DNA of 9,306 nucleotides from JBHHYU01 sp046757725 (GCA_046757725.1 JBHHYU010000106.1:1-9306), one strand, 5' to 3'; positions 1 to 6,323 are shown, counted from the stretch's first letter. Notes: generated by a model from the letters alone, not told the origin. Translations and numbers: made by a program.

Positions 1-339
1 CTCCGCGGCTTTTTTTGCGAGCCGCTCCTGGATCTCAGCGATCGTGTGGACGTCATTGTAGAAATCGCGACAATCCACAAGCTCTTTCTCTGATGTTCCT
101 TTGTCCGCCATGTGGACATGGGTGTCCGTGAGACCGGGGATCGCGTTTCTATTTTTTAGGTCGATAGCCCTGGTGTCAGGCCCGCCGAGTTTCATAACAT
201 CCTTCGTCTTTCCTGCGGCAACAATCCGCCCCCCGGCACATGCGATGGCTTCATGAATCGAACCCCTTGGGTCCAGGCTCCGGATTTTTCCGTTAAAAAG
301 AATGAGATTGGGATAGGGTAAGAGGCTTTTAATATTCAT
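1..339 (-). CDS. Metal-dependent amidohydrolase, N-terminal part (cut by left window edge)
   Basis: The visible 113 residues are the amino end of an amidohydrolase-superfamily enzyme. These are TIM-barrel hydrolases that use one or two metal ions to cleave C-N bonds of amides, ureides or related compounds in the cytoplasm. Residues 11-66 form the small beta-sandwich typical of the family (NLILFNGKI, later GGRIVAAG), followed by the first barrel strand IPGLTDTHVHM. Its HxH metal ligands are H74 and H76. The start is the ATG at 339-337; a GAAAGG stretch ends 8 bases upstream and can serve as ribosome binding site. The reading frame is open to base 1, so most of the protein (family members are often 400-560 residues) lies outside. 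It resembles the amidohydrolase at 3148-4818 in order and motifs but is clearly diverged. Family assignment is firm; the substrate is unknown. Confidence 0.88.
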   Translation of the reverse strand, partial: MNIKSLLPYPNLILFNGKIRSLDPRGSIHEAIACAGGRIVAAGKTKDVMKLGGPDTRAIDLKNRNAIPGLTDTHVHMADKGTSEKELVDCRDFYNDVHTIAEIQERLAKKAAE

Positions 340-377
340 GACTTTTGCCTTTCTTTTCTCAATGTGTGTTTCTTTCT

Positions 378-407
378 CTTTTACATGGCTACACCTGCCG
401 CAGTCAA
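378..407 (-). promoter_or_regulatory. Candidate promoter for the left-edge amidohydrolase
   Basis: Read on the minus strand, TTGACT (402-407) matches the -35 consensus at five of six positions. It is separated by 18 bases from TAAAAG (378-383), a four-of-six -10 match. The predicted start near 371 would leave a leader of about 31 bases before the ATG at 339, which includes the GAAAGG ribosome site. The prediction rests only on similarity to the sigma-70 consensus. Confidence 0.4.
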
Positions 408-417
408 TGGAAAGGAC

Positions 418-449
418 CTATTCCCCCTGTTGGATGCCGGAGGGAATAG
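418..449. promoter_or_regulatory. 8-bp inverted repeat in divergent promoter region; possible operator
   Basis: CTATTCCC (418-425) and GGGAATAG (442-449) are perfect reverse complements separated by 16 bases. The repeat lies between the two divergent promoter candidates and covers the proposed -35 box of the rightward one. This is a typical place for a dimeric regulator that controls both directions. It could also fold as a hairpin if transcribed, but with the promoter proposed here it would be upstream of the transcript. No regulator gene is present in the window, so the binding protein is unknown. Confidence 0.35.
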
Positions 450-458
450 TGGTATACG
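430..458 (+). promoter_or_regulatory. Candidate promoter for alpha/beta hydrolase at 491
   Basis: TTGGAT (430-435) and TATACG (453-458) are separated by 17 bases and would start transcription near 465, giving a leader of about 26 bases. The -35 match is weak (three of six) and the -10 match is four of six. The box pair overlaps the inverted repeat at 418-449, which would fit an activator- or repressor-controlled promoter. Confidence 0.3.
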
Positions 459-490
459 ATAGGCCGCGCCCTTGATGGAAAGATCGATCG

Positions 491-1333
491 ATGCCTCGGA
501 TTAAAATTAACGACCTTAATTGCTACTACGAGATTTACGGTGAGGGGGAACCCCTGGTTTTGATCAGCGGGACAGGGTTTTCCTGTGAGCATTGGAAGGT
601 TTTTCAAGTGCCAGATCTGAGTAAGCATTATCGCGTGCTTATTTGGGACCACCGCGGCACGGGGCGCAGCGATAAGCCGGAAGTCCACTACACGACGCGC
701 ATGTTCGCCGCGGACTGCAATAACTTGATGAATGCCCTGCAGATAAAGAAGGCTCACATTATGGGGCACTCCATGGGGGGTAGAGTTGCCCAGTGGGTTG
801 CCATCGACCACCCGGAATGTGTAGCGACTCTCATCCTTTCAGGGTCCGGTCCGGGCACCGCCTACGACGGAGAGTTCTACGAACGAGGTGTGCCGTTCGA
901 GACTATTACCGAATTAATGGAAAAGGGATTTGAAACGTACATGCGGGACCATGTCGCCAGTGATTTTATGTTTCCTCCAGAGTTTGTTCGCGAGCATCCC
1001 GAGGTAGTCAAGCGGTTCGAAGAGTCCAGTATGAACCATCCGACGCCGTTGCGGCCCTACCTCCGGCATGTCATCGCTCGCCAGGAACATGAGACGCGCC
1101 ATCTGCTGGACAAAATCAACTGTCCGACGCTGGTTATTTGCGGAGGTGGTGATAGGAGAGAGGGTGGTACAGGCAATCACGTCCGTTCATCGGAGGCCTT
1201 AGCCCAAGGGATTAAGGGTGCGGAACTGATCGTAGTCGAGGGCGGCAATCATGGCTACCTCCGCCAAATGCCGGAAAAGGCAAACACCTATTTTGTCGAT
1301 TTTCTGAAGCGCCATCTGATAGATAAGGACTAG
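491..1333 (+). CDS. Alpha/beta hydrolase (enol-lactonase / ester hydrolase-like), 280 residues
   Basis: This is a compact cytoplasmic alpha/beta-hydrolase-fold enzyme with no signal peptide, the size expected for the family that includes 3-oxoadipate enol-lactonases, esterases and C-C hydrolases. The oxyanion-hole segment is SGTGF (26-30), and WDHRGTGRSD (52-61) follows the usual loop after strand 4. The nucleophile elbow is GHSMGG (92-97) with S94. The likely acid is D221 in CGGGDRR, and the catalytic histidine is H254 in GGNHGY, so the triad looks complete. The start ATG is preceded by a weak GGA site 11 bases away; the palindrome ATCGATCGAT overlaps the start codon. The solute-binding protein gene follows 105 bases downstream on the same strand, so the two may be co-transcribed. 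The exact ester, lactone or amide substrate cannot be read from sequence. Confidence 0.93.
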   Translation: MPRIKINDLNCYYEIYGEGEPLVLISGTGFSCEHWKVFQVPDLSKHYRVLIWDHRGTGRSDKPEVHYTTRMFAADCNNLMNALQIKKAHIMGHSMGGRVAQWVAIDHPECVATLILSGSGPGTAYDGEFYERGVPFETITELMEKGFETYMRDHVASDFMFPPEFVREHPEVVKRFEESSMNHPTPLRPYLRHVIARQEHETRHLLDKINCPTLVICGGGDRREGGTGNHVRSSEALAQGIKGAELIVVEGGNHGYLRQMPEKANTYFVDFLKRHLIDKD

Positions 1334-1407
1334 GCTTGCACGATTCTCCCCTTTCGTGTTATGGCTACCTCCCTTGGAGAGGGTAAGCCGTATAAGGTTC
1401 AGCTGGA

Positions 1408-1413
1408 TATAAT
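1408..1413 (+). promoter_or_regulatory. Perfect -10 hexamer ahead of the solute-binding protein
   Basis: TATAAT at 1408-1413 is a perfect -10 match and would start transcription near 1420, about 19 bases before the ATG at 1439. No convincing -35 box lies 16-18 bases upstream, so it may be weak, activator-dependent or fortuitous. If real, it would let the binding protein be expressed independently of the hydrolase at 491. Confidence 0.3.
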
Positions 1414-1426
1414 TGTAGCCTTTAGC

Positions 1427-1433
1427 AAGGAGG
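1427..1433 (+). promoter_or_regulatory. Strong Shine-Dalgarno that fixes the start of the binding protein
   Basis: AAGGAGG at 1427-1433 lies 5 bases before ATG 1439. It selects that start over the in-frame upstream ATG at 1361, which has no ribosome site and would put 26 residues ahead of the Tat signal peptide. Confidence 0.85.
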
Positions 1434-1438
1434 TTCTT

Positions 1439-3043
1439 ATGGCCAAAGATAGGTCTAGTATTAGCCGAAGGGAATTTTTGTGGCAAGGAACAGCCGCAGG
1501 TTTAGGGCTTGCGCTAAGTCCGTCGCTGTCGGGGATGAGCTGGGCGGCTAAAAGGAACAGCGTCCGCGTGCTTCACGGTCTCAGCTGGGACAGCCTCAAT
1601 CCGTATAATCACAGCAGCAGCCCCCTCTATGGTCTGTGGGAACACGTCCTCGAGCCTCTGGTCGTTTACGATTTCAAAACCTCCCAGTGGAAAGGGCGTC
1701 TGGCTGAATCGTGGGAGTTCCAAGGGAAGAAGTGGGTCTTCCATCTGCGGAAGGGCATAAAATTTAGTGATGGGTCTCCGTTAACTTCTCAAGACGTAGC
1801 GTTTTCGATCAACTTTATGAAGAACTCGAAGGAGAGCCTCCAGAGATCTGCCGTTAAAAGAGTCCGTGAAGTCGAGACCCCGGATGACCATACCGTTATC
1901 ATTGTGACAAAAAAGAAACGTGTGACGTTCATCTCTCGCGGGGTCCGCAACCGATTTATTATGAGCAAGGCGGCTGTCGAGAAACATATGCGCAAGGTCG
2001 TCGTGGATGAAAAGACCAAGAAAGGCAAAAAGAAGAAAAGAGAGAGACTGGTGATAGATTTCAGCAAGCACCCCCCGATCGGGACCGGACCCTATGCAAT
2101 TGCTAGTTTTCAGCGGGACGGTGACGTGGTCCTTCGCCGGAGAGATGACTACTGGGGGAGGAAGCCGGAAGTCAAAGAGGTGATCTGGAGAAGGGTAACC
2201 GAGGAGGCCGCCCGGGTGGCCGGACTCGAAGCAGGACAGGCAGATGTCGTCGATCATGTCCCGGTCCACGAGATTCCTCGTCTGGAGAGACATCCGAGGG
2301 TACGGATTGAAAAAGCCGCGGGTCTCAGGATCTACTTCTTCGGCCTGAATCCGGCCCACAAGCCTTGGGACAATAAGCTGGTCCGGCAGGCTGCGAACTA
2401 TTCGGTGGATGCGGGGTCCATCGTGAAGAACGTCTTCGACGGCAACGGATTTGCGCTGGATGGCACTGTGGGTCCCCACGTGATCGGGTACGATCCGAAC
2501 CTCCATCGTTACCCCTATAATCCCAAAAAGGCCAAGAATCTCCTTGCCAAAGCCGGCCATAAGGATGGCCTGGACGTGAAACTATACTTTAATCCGGCAC
2601 GCTATGCCAAGACGCTTGAGGTTGTCCAGGTGGTCAAGGAACAGATGCGCAAGGGCGGCTTCAGGGTCGAGCTAGTTCCCCAGGAGTGGGTGGTTTATTG
2701 GGGCCGAAGCGGGATCAACGGAGGAAAACTGCCTTTCTATTACATCGGTAGAGGTGGCATCCTCGATGCGGATATCATGTGGGACCAGTACTTCAGGACC
2801 GGTGTGACCAAAAGGCTAAGTTACAGCAATCCCAAACTGGACAAGCTCTTTGAAAAAGAACAGGGCATGTCGAACCACAAAGAGCGGGTGAAGGTGCTCC
2901 GGCAGGCGGGACGAGTCATCATGGACGAGGTTCCCTTCATCCCCCTGTATAATCTAGCGGACATCTATGGGGTTTCCAAAGACGTTGTCTGGAACGCCCG
3001 ACCGGATGAGAAGATTCATGCCTACGAAATGAAGCTTCGGTGA
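1439..3043 (+). CDS. ABC transporter family-5 solute-binding protein, Tat-exported, 534 residues
   Basis: This is a periplasmic extracytoplasmic binding protein of the peptide/nickel/opine (SBP_bac_5, DppA/OppA-like) family, which captures oligopeptides or other small solutes for an ABC importer. The N-terminus carries a twin-arginine signal, SRREFLW (9-15), then a hydrophobic stretch GTAAGLGLALSPSL and probable cleavage near residue 36-37 (SWAA). Family landmarks are the FSDGSPLTSQDVAFSIN segment (about 108-124) and IGTGPY (about 214-219), followed by a DDYWG motif. Length is normal for the family. An unusual lysine-rich insertion occupies about residues 185-205. The gene is preceded by an alpha/beta hydrolase and followed by a hairpin and an opposing gene; no permease or ATPase gene adjoins it, so it must work with components encoded elsewhere or act alone. 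Ligand not predictable from sequence. Confidence 0.95.
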   Translation: MAKDRSSISRREFLWQGTAAGLGLALSPSLSGMSWAAKRNSVRVLHGLSWDSLNPYNHSSSPLYGLWEHVLEPLVVYDFKTSQWKGRLAESWEFQGKKWVFHLRKGIKFSDGSPLTSQDVAFSINFMKNSKESLQRSAVKRVREVETPDDHTVIIVTKKKRVTFISRGVRNRFIMSKAAVEKHMRKVVVDEKTKKGKKKKRERLVIDFSKHPPIGTGPYAIASFQRDGDVVLRRRDDYWGRKPEVKEVIWRRVTEEAARVAGLEAGQADVVDHVPVHEIPRLERHPRVRIEKAAGLRIYFFGLNPAHKPWDNKLVRQAANYSVDAGSIVKNVFDGNGFALDGTVGPHVIGYDPNLHRYPYNPKKAKNLLAKAGHKDGLDVKLYFNPARYAKTLEVVQVVKEQMRKGGFRVELVPQEWVVYWGRSGINGGKLPFYYIGRGGILDADIMWDQYFRTGVTKRLSYSNPKLDKLFEKEQGMSNHKERVKVLRQAGRVIMDEVPFIPLYNLADIYGVSKDVVWNARPDEKIHAYEMKLR

Positions 3044-3071
3044 TAGCCTCTTTGTCCCGTAGCTCTTCACA

Positions 3072-3101
3072 CGGGAATGAATCTTTTTAGGTTCATTCCC
3101 G
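3072..3101. terminator. Convergent-gene hairpin, possible bidirectional terminator
   Basis: CGGGAATGAA (3072-3081) and TTCATTCCCG (3092-3101) form a perfect 10-bp stem with a 10-base loop. It starts 29 bases after the stop of the binding protein and about 47 bases after the stop of the opposing amidohydrolase. Position and symmetry fit a shared terminator. There is no T-run after the stem on either strand, so it is not a canonical intrinsic terminator; it could instead protect 3' ends or assist Rho-dependent termination. Confidence 0.5.
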
Positions 3102-3147
3102 GTGGGGGTCAAGCCATCAGCAGGATAGGATCAAAGGTTACCAGCAC

Positions 3148-4818
3148 TCATGCCTCGTGCGTTATTTCGCCCCCTACGATGGTCTTCTCAACCTTAATGT
3201 CGCGAATTTTTAATGGGTCACCCGTCAGCGGACTCTCGGAAAGCACGACAAGGTCCGCTAGCTTTCCCGTTTCAATTGAGCCTTTAAGGTCTTCCTCGAA
3301 GGAGGCGTAGGCCGCGTTGATGGTGTAGGCGCGAATCGCCTCCATGGGTGTGACACGTTCTTCAGGGCCCAATACCAGACCGCCTCGCGTTTTTCTATTG
3401 ACCGCGCACCAGATTCCGAAGAGCGGGTCCGTAGCGAAGAGCGGATCCTTAGGCAAAGCGATGGGTGTATCCGAGTGGGCGATGGTTACGACTCCAAGGT
3501 CATTGGCCGACTTCATGGGATCAATCCTGCTGCTTCGTTCCATTCCCAAGAACTCAGAGACGTGACGGTCACCCCAGTACCAGATGTGATGGGGATAGAA
3601 GGACGCAATCACCCCCAATCTTTTCATCCGTTCCAACGCGACGCGTGTAGCGCACTGACAATGCTCTATACGGTGGCGTGGGTTTGGGCGTGGGTATTTT
3701 TCCATGGCGTTTTCAATGGCATCCAGCGCCACGTCGATGCCTCGATCCCCTTGGGCGTGGATGGCCACCTGGTACCCTTTGCTATGGGCTTCTAGTACGA
3801 TTCTCTTTTGCTCTTCCGGCGAAACCTGAAGGACCCCCGTGGGATCTTTAGTCGGATCTGTAGTATCGCTTTTGATGTAGGGTTTATAGAATGCACAGGT
3901 GTAGACCTGAATGGACCCGTCGCTACAGGTTTTTACGGGCCCCAGCCTTAGCCTCTCGTTGCCAAATCCCGTGCGAAGACCAAGGTCTCTCTCCATGTAA
4001 AACCTGGCATAAGGAAGGTCGTGGATCATAAGATAGACCCTGACTTTAAGCCTGCCCTCTTCGATCGCCTCTTGATAAGCCCGGTAATATGCAGGTGTGT
4101 CCCCCGTTCCAGCGTCGTGGGTGGATGTGATACCTACCGCGAGATACTCCTTTCCCGCCTGGACAACTCCCTCTTTGAGTTGTTCCACGGTGGGGTGCGG
4201 AAGGAGCCTGGTCACCGATCTACTAGCGGCCTTTTCGCGAAGGACGCCGGTGGGCTCGCCGGTCTCAGGGTCCTTATCGATATGTCCCCCTTTTGGTTGG
4301 GGTGTGTCTTTAGTGATGCCCGCCATCGCCAACGCCTTGTTGTTCGCCATCCACACGTGAGAGGATCTGTAGGTGATGACAAGGGGATGGTCGGGCGCAG
4401 CAGCATCGAGTTCGGACCTGGTTGGCCATCGTCGTTCCTTGATAGCCGTGTGTTCATAACCCTGGGCCTGAATCCACTCCCCCTTCGGTGTTACCGCCGC
4501 CCTTTCCTTTATTCTGTCCAATACGTCGGCAATCGTATTGTTTGGTGGTGTTCTTACGTTTACCATTCTCAGTCTTATTCCGAAGGACATGAAGTGCGTG
4601 TGAGGCTCGATAAAACCGGGAAGTACCGTCTTCCCTTTTAGATCAAAGACCTGCGTGCCGTTCCCAATAAAGCTGCGAGCCTCTTCACTAGTTCCCACAT
4701 GGGCGATGTGCTCACTCTTCACGACGACGGCCTGGGCGACACGATTTTCTTGGTCCACCGTGATAACGTTTCCGTTTAAGAGAACCAGATCGGAGTACAT
4801 GCTTTCTGGAATGGTCAT
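3148..4818 (-). CDS. Amidohydrolase family 3 enzyme (YtcJ / NfdA-like), 556 residues
   Basis: This is a full-length cytoplasmic metal-dependent hydrolase of the Amidohydro_3 class, which includes YtcJ and N-substituted formamide deformylase; members cleave amide-type C-N bonds. Residues 9-66 form the N-terminal beta domain (DLVLLNGNVITVD). LPGFIEPHTHF carries the HxH ligands H73 and H75. SSHVWMANNKAL (152-163) is a class signature. K296 before SDGS sits where a bridging carboxylated lysine is expected. H354 (IHAQGD) and H386 (RIEHCQ) are further metal ligands, and HSDTP (448-452) supplies the catalytic D450. The C-terminal GKLADLVVL segment re-enters the beta domain. All key residues appear intact. 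The ATG at 4818 has only a weak ribosome site (GTGAGAAAACC); M7 is an alternative start. A DMT-type transporter gene lies 160 bases upstream on the same strand. The true substrate is unknown. Confidence 0.95.
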   Translation of the reverse strand: MTIPESMYSDLVLLNGNVITVDQENRVAQAVVVKSEHIAHVGTSEEARSFIGNGTQVFDLKGKTVLPGFIEPHTHFMSFGIRLRMVNVRTPPNNTIADVLDRIKERAAVTPKGEWIQAQGYEHTAIKERRWPTRSELDAAAPDHPLVITYRSSHVWMANNKALAMAGITKDTPQPKGGHIDKDPETGEPTGVLREKAASRSVTRLLPHPTVEQLKEGVVQAGKEYLAVGITSTHDAGTGDTPAYYRAYQEAIEEGRLKVRVYLMIHDLPYARFYMERDLGLRTGFGNERLRLGPVKTCSDGSIQVYTCAFYKPYIKSDTTDPTKDPTGVLQVSPEEQKRIVLEAHSKGYQVAIHAQGDRGIDVALDAIENAMEKYPRPNPRHRIEHCQCATRVALERMKRLGVIASFYPHHIWYWGDRHVSEFLGMERSSRIDPMKSANDLGVVTIAHSDTPIALPKDPLFATDPLFGIWCAVNRKTRGGLVLGPEERVTPMEAIRAYTINAAYASFEEDLKGSIETGKLADLVVLSESPLTGDPLKIRDIKVEKTIVGGEITHEA

Positions 4819-4918
4819 GGTTTTCTCACAAATTTAACCGCCACTTCGCTGTGTCGCGGGCGTTCTCATGACTCAGCCCTCGGGCAGAGCCACCGTACTT
4901 CTGTTTTGATGTCACAGG

Positions 4919-4947
4919 ACACTAACGAATCCGATTGATACTGTCAA
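4919..4947 (-). promoter_or_regulatory. Candidate promoter for amidohydrolase at 3148-4818
   Basis: Read on the minus strand, TTGACA (4942-4947) is a perfect -35 box. It is followed after 17 bases by TAGTGT (4919-4924), a three-of-six -10. The predicted leader is about 95 bases. The -35 overlaps a 6-bp inverted repeat, GATTGA (4933-4938) and TCAATC (4944-4949), which could be a regulator site or a small hairpin after the upstream transporter gene. If real, the amidohydrolase has its own promoter in addition to any read-through from the transporter. Confidence 0.3.
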
Positions 4948-4978
4948 TCTAAGGCTGCGCAGGAGCGAGGCAGAAAAA

Positions 4979-5869
4979 TCAGGCGGTTGAGGTCAAGAGC
5001 ACCCCTATAACCATAACCAACGTCGCCACTAATCGTAGCATCGCATGAGTTTCCTCTAGCAGGTATCCCCCGAGCAGCACGGCGAAGATCACGGAAGACT
5101 GTCGAAGCGCAACCACGTAACTAACCTTTTCAGTCATCATCACGTAAAGGATGAGTGTATAGGAGATCATGATAAATATGCCGCTCACGATGATGGTTTT
5201 CCAGTACCGGTGTCCTATCTTCATGATCTCCCTTCGTGGAGAACGAAAGATGATGAACGCACTGTAGAGGAACAGCCCGATCGTCTGCTGTGCACAATAG
5301 TAGGTCACGGCTTGCCAGACATAAGGTAGGGTGGGGTGTGCATGATATTCCACCATGCCTTTCTTGTCTAAGAGTGAGTAAGCGATCACCGTCCCAAGTG
5401 TGGAAAATGCCCACACGGCATCGGGCCGCCCGGCGTGGCGGATAAAGGTCCTGAATGTCATGCCCTCATCCCGTTGCTGAAGGAGATAGATGGAGACCAC
5501 AATACAAACGATCCCGGCCAAGCCTTGGGCGGAGATCGTCTCCCCCAGAAATAGGAAGGCGAATAGGGGAACAAAGCCGGGTGCCGAGCGTGCGATCGGG
5601 TAGACATAGGAAATGTCCCCCGATGTATACGCTTGACTGAGGGAGGACCAGTAGAAAAAGTGGACGAGACCAGACGCAACGAGGTAGATCCAAACGGAAT
5701 GAGGGATTGAAGGGCTCCGGATTGCAAAGAAACAGAGGGCCAGACCTAGGGTGAAAAGCCCCACCCAGAACAGAAAAATCTGTGGCGAAGGGTTTGCCTT
5801 GCTGTAGTAGTTCCACAGGGCATGGAGAAGCGCGGAAAGCAGGATTAGAAAAACGGAAAGGGATGCCAT
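4979..5869 (-). CDS. EamA / DMT-superfamily transporter, 296 residues
   Basis: This is an inner-membrane permease of the drug/metabolite transporter superfamily; relatives export or import amino acids, nucleobases, amines or small metabolites. About ten hydrophobic helices can be seen, near residues 3-20, 31-50, 59-80, 86-107, 112-131, 150-167, 182-208, 224-243, 251-270 and 277-294, arranged as two five-helix EamA repeats. Both repeats show the characteristic loop-helix pattern, ARSAPGFVPLFAFLFLGE (93-110) and LRQSSVIFAVLLGGYLLEE (255-273). The length is typical. The ATG start at 5869 lacks a clear Shine-Dalgarno, but the first helix begins directly after it, as in relatives. The amidohydrolase follows 160 bases downstream, suggesting that substrate or product movement is linked to that hydrolysis. 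Transport direction and cargo cannot be told from sequence. Confidence 0.93.
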   Translation of the reverse strand: MASLSVFLILLSALLHALWNYYSKANPSPQIFLFWVGLFTLGLALCFFAIRSPSIPHSVWIYLVASGLVHFFYWSSLSQAYTSGDISYVYPIARSAPGFVPLFAFLFLGETISAQGLAGIVCIVVSIYLLQQRDEGMTFRTFIRHAGRPDAVWAFSTLGTVIAYSLLDKKGMVEYHAHPTLPYVWQAVTYYCAQQTIGLFLYSAFIIFRSPRREIMKIGHRYWKTIIVSGIFIMISYTLILYVMMTEKVSYVVALRQSSVIFAVLLGGYLLEETHAMLRLVATLVMVIGVLLTSTA

Positions 5870-5887
5870 GATTATGATCTGGAGTTC

Positions 5888-5896
5888 GCTATAACA
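5888..5896 (-). promoter_or_regulatory. Candidate extended -10 for the EamA transporter
   Basis: On the minus strand TGTTATAGC reads as an extended -10 element (TG, one base, then TATAGC at 5888-5893). It would start transcription about 12 bases before the ATG at 5869. A TTGACG box exists further upstream but at the wrong distance (about 30 bases). Weak evidence. Confidence 0.22.
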
Positions 5897-5944
5897 GCTC
5901 TCCGCCTAATGGGCGATACTTTTCGTCAAGCTATAGCAGACTGT

Positions 5945-5982
5945 TCCCTAGCCTGACACCACAGAGCCGGCTCTGATAGGGA
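5945..5982. promoter_or_regulatory. Perfect 14-base palindrome with outer inverted arms
   Basis: CAGAGCCGGCTCTG at 5962-5975 is a perfect 14-base palindrome. It is flanked by TCCCTA (5945-5950) and TAGGGA (5977-5982), which are also reverse complements, though not symmetric about the palindrome centre. The palindrome is about 93 bases upstream of the transporter start. The form suits a dimeric regulator site; a cruciform or RNA hairpin is also possible. No matching second copy was seen elsewhere in the window. Confidence 0.3.
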
Positions 5983-6121
5983 TGGGCCCCGCAAAAAGCC
6001 AATAGATTAGATTTTCTCTCATTTTTTTCAAACAACGGATCATCAGCGTGATAAATGGTTTCACATTTTTGCTTATAGCATAGAAGCTCTCCAGGGAGGT
6101 ATCCGCAGAGGGTTGGGGTAA

Positions 6122-6250
6122 GCCACGTAGGGTCGCTCAGAGACAGATGAGTCCCGAAGCCCTTTGTGCGAGCAGGATGCATGTCAAAGCATCAGCTTCT
6201 CCCCTAGAGCACAGGGCTTCAAGTCGCCCTTTCACTACACGTTACGTGGC
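6122..6250. other. Nested inverted repeats; possible structured RNA or leader element
   Basis: Three complementary pairs nest inside one another. GCCACGTA (6122-6129) pairs with TACGTGGC (6243-6250), GAAGCCCT (6156-6163) with AGGGCTTC (6213-6220), and GATGC (6176-6180) with GCATC (6189-6193). In addition GGG (6130-6132) could pair with CCC (6227-6229), just inside the outer arms. A single fold with these helices is possible on either strand. It ends just upstream of the promoter candidate at 6266-6300, so on the plus strand it would be a separate RNA or upstream DNA element rather than the leader of that promoter. No known RNA family is recognised, and arms this short can arise by chance. Confidence 0.2.
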
Positions 6251-6265
6251 AAAGTCCCTATCAGC

Positions 6266-6300
6266 TTGACTTGAGGGCTTGCTAGGAATAATTCTAAATT
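6266..6300 (+). promoter_or_regulatory. Candidate promoter for PuuE-like deacetylase at 6324
   Basis: TTGACT (6266-6271) is a five-of-six -35 box. Possible -10 boxes are AATAAT (6287-6292, five of six, spacing short at 15) and TAAATT (6295-6300). The latter is better spaced (18) from the overlapping TTGAGG at 6271-6276. Either pairing places the start near 6300-6307, just ahead of the ATG at 6324, and argues against use of the upstream TTG codon at 6279 as translation start. Confidence 0.35.
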
Positions 6301-6323
6301 ATCTGTTGCAGTTGGAACAACGC

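Larger units (their letters stand above)
5870..6323. other. 454-base non-coding divergent intergenic region, rich in inverted repeats
   Basis: This gap separates the leftward transporter from the rightward deacetylase homologue. The longest frame inside (minus strand, 5931-6182) gives 83 residues with many Cys, Pro and Gly, no recognisable motif and no ribosome site, so I do not call it. Base composition is locally AT-richer around 6000-6070 than in the flanking genes. It contains promoter candidates for both neighbours, a perfect 14-base palindrome (5962-5975) and a nested set of inverted repeats at 6122-6250, each listed separately. It looks too long for a plain divergent promoter; an undetected regulatory RNA or a decayed gene are both possible. 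Confidence 0.6.

Noticed and set aside
1361..1438. In-frame ATG at 1361 giving a 26-residue longer binding protein
   Set aside because: No ribosome site there, and it would bury the twin-arginine signal peptide; AAGGAGG 5 bases before 1439 gives a clear start.
1781..2560. 259-residue minus-strand open frame
   Set aside because: Antisense to the binding protein gene and without family motifs; explained by codon bias of the real gene.
4021..4641. 206-residue plus-strand open frame
   Set aside because: Antisense to the amidohydrolase, whose motifs are all intact; no recognisable domain or ribosome site, so it is a shadow frame.
6140..6160. Hammerhead-ribozyme-like string (CAGATGAGTCCCGAAGC)
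   Set aside because: The core should read CTGATGA, and the helix between the core and GAA is missing, so the catalytic fold cannot form.
5931..6182. 83-residue minus-strand frame in the long non-coding gap
   Set aside because: Odd composition, no ribosome site, no motif; could be a decayed gene, but nothing supports coding.
5973..6264. 10-bp inverted repeats (CTGATAGGGA at 5973-5982, TCCCTATCAG at 6255-6264) as ends of a small mobile element
   Set aside because: No target-site duplication outside the arms, no transposase and no second copy; a 10-bp match in a 450-base region is not rare enough.
6279..6323. In-frame TTG start adding 16 residues to the PuuE-like protein
   Set aside because: It lies within the promoter candidate, has no Shine-Dalgarno, and the extra residues are unlike the family; ATG 6324 starts directly before the conserved region.
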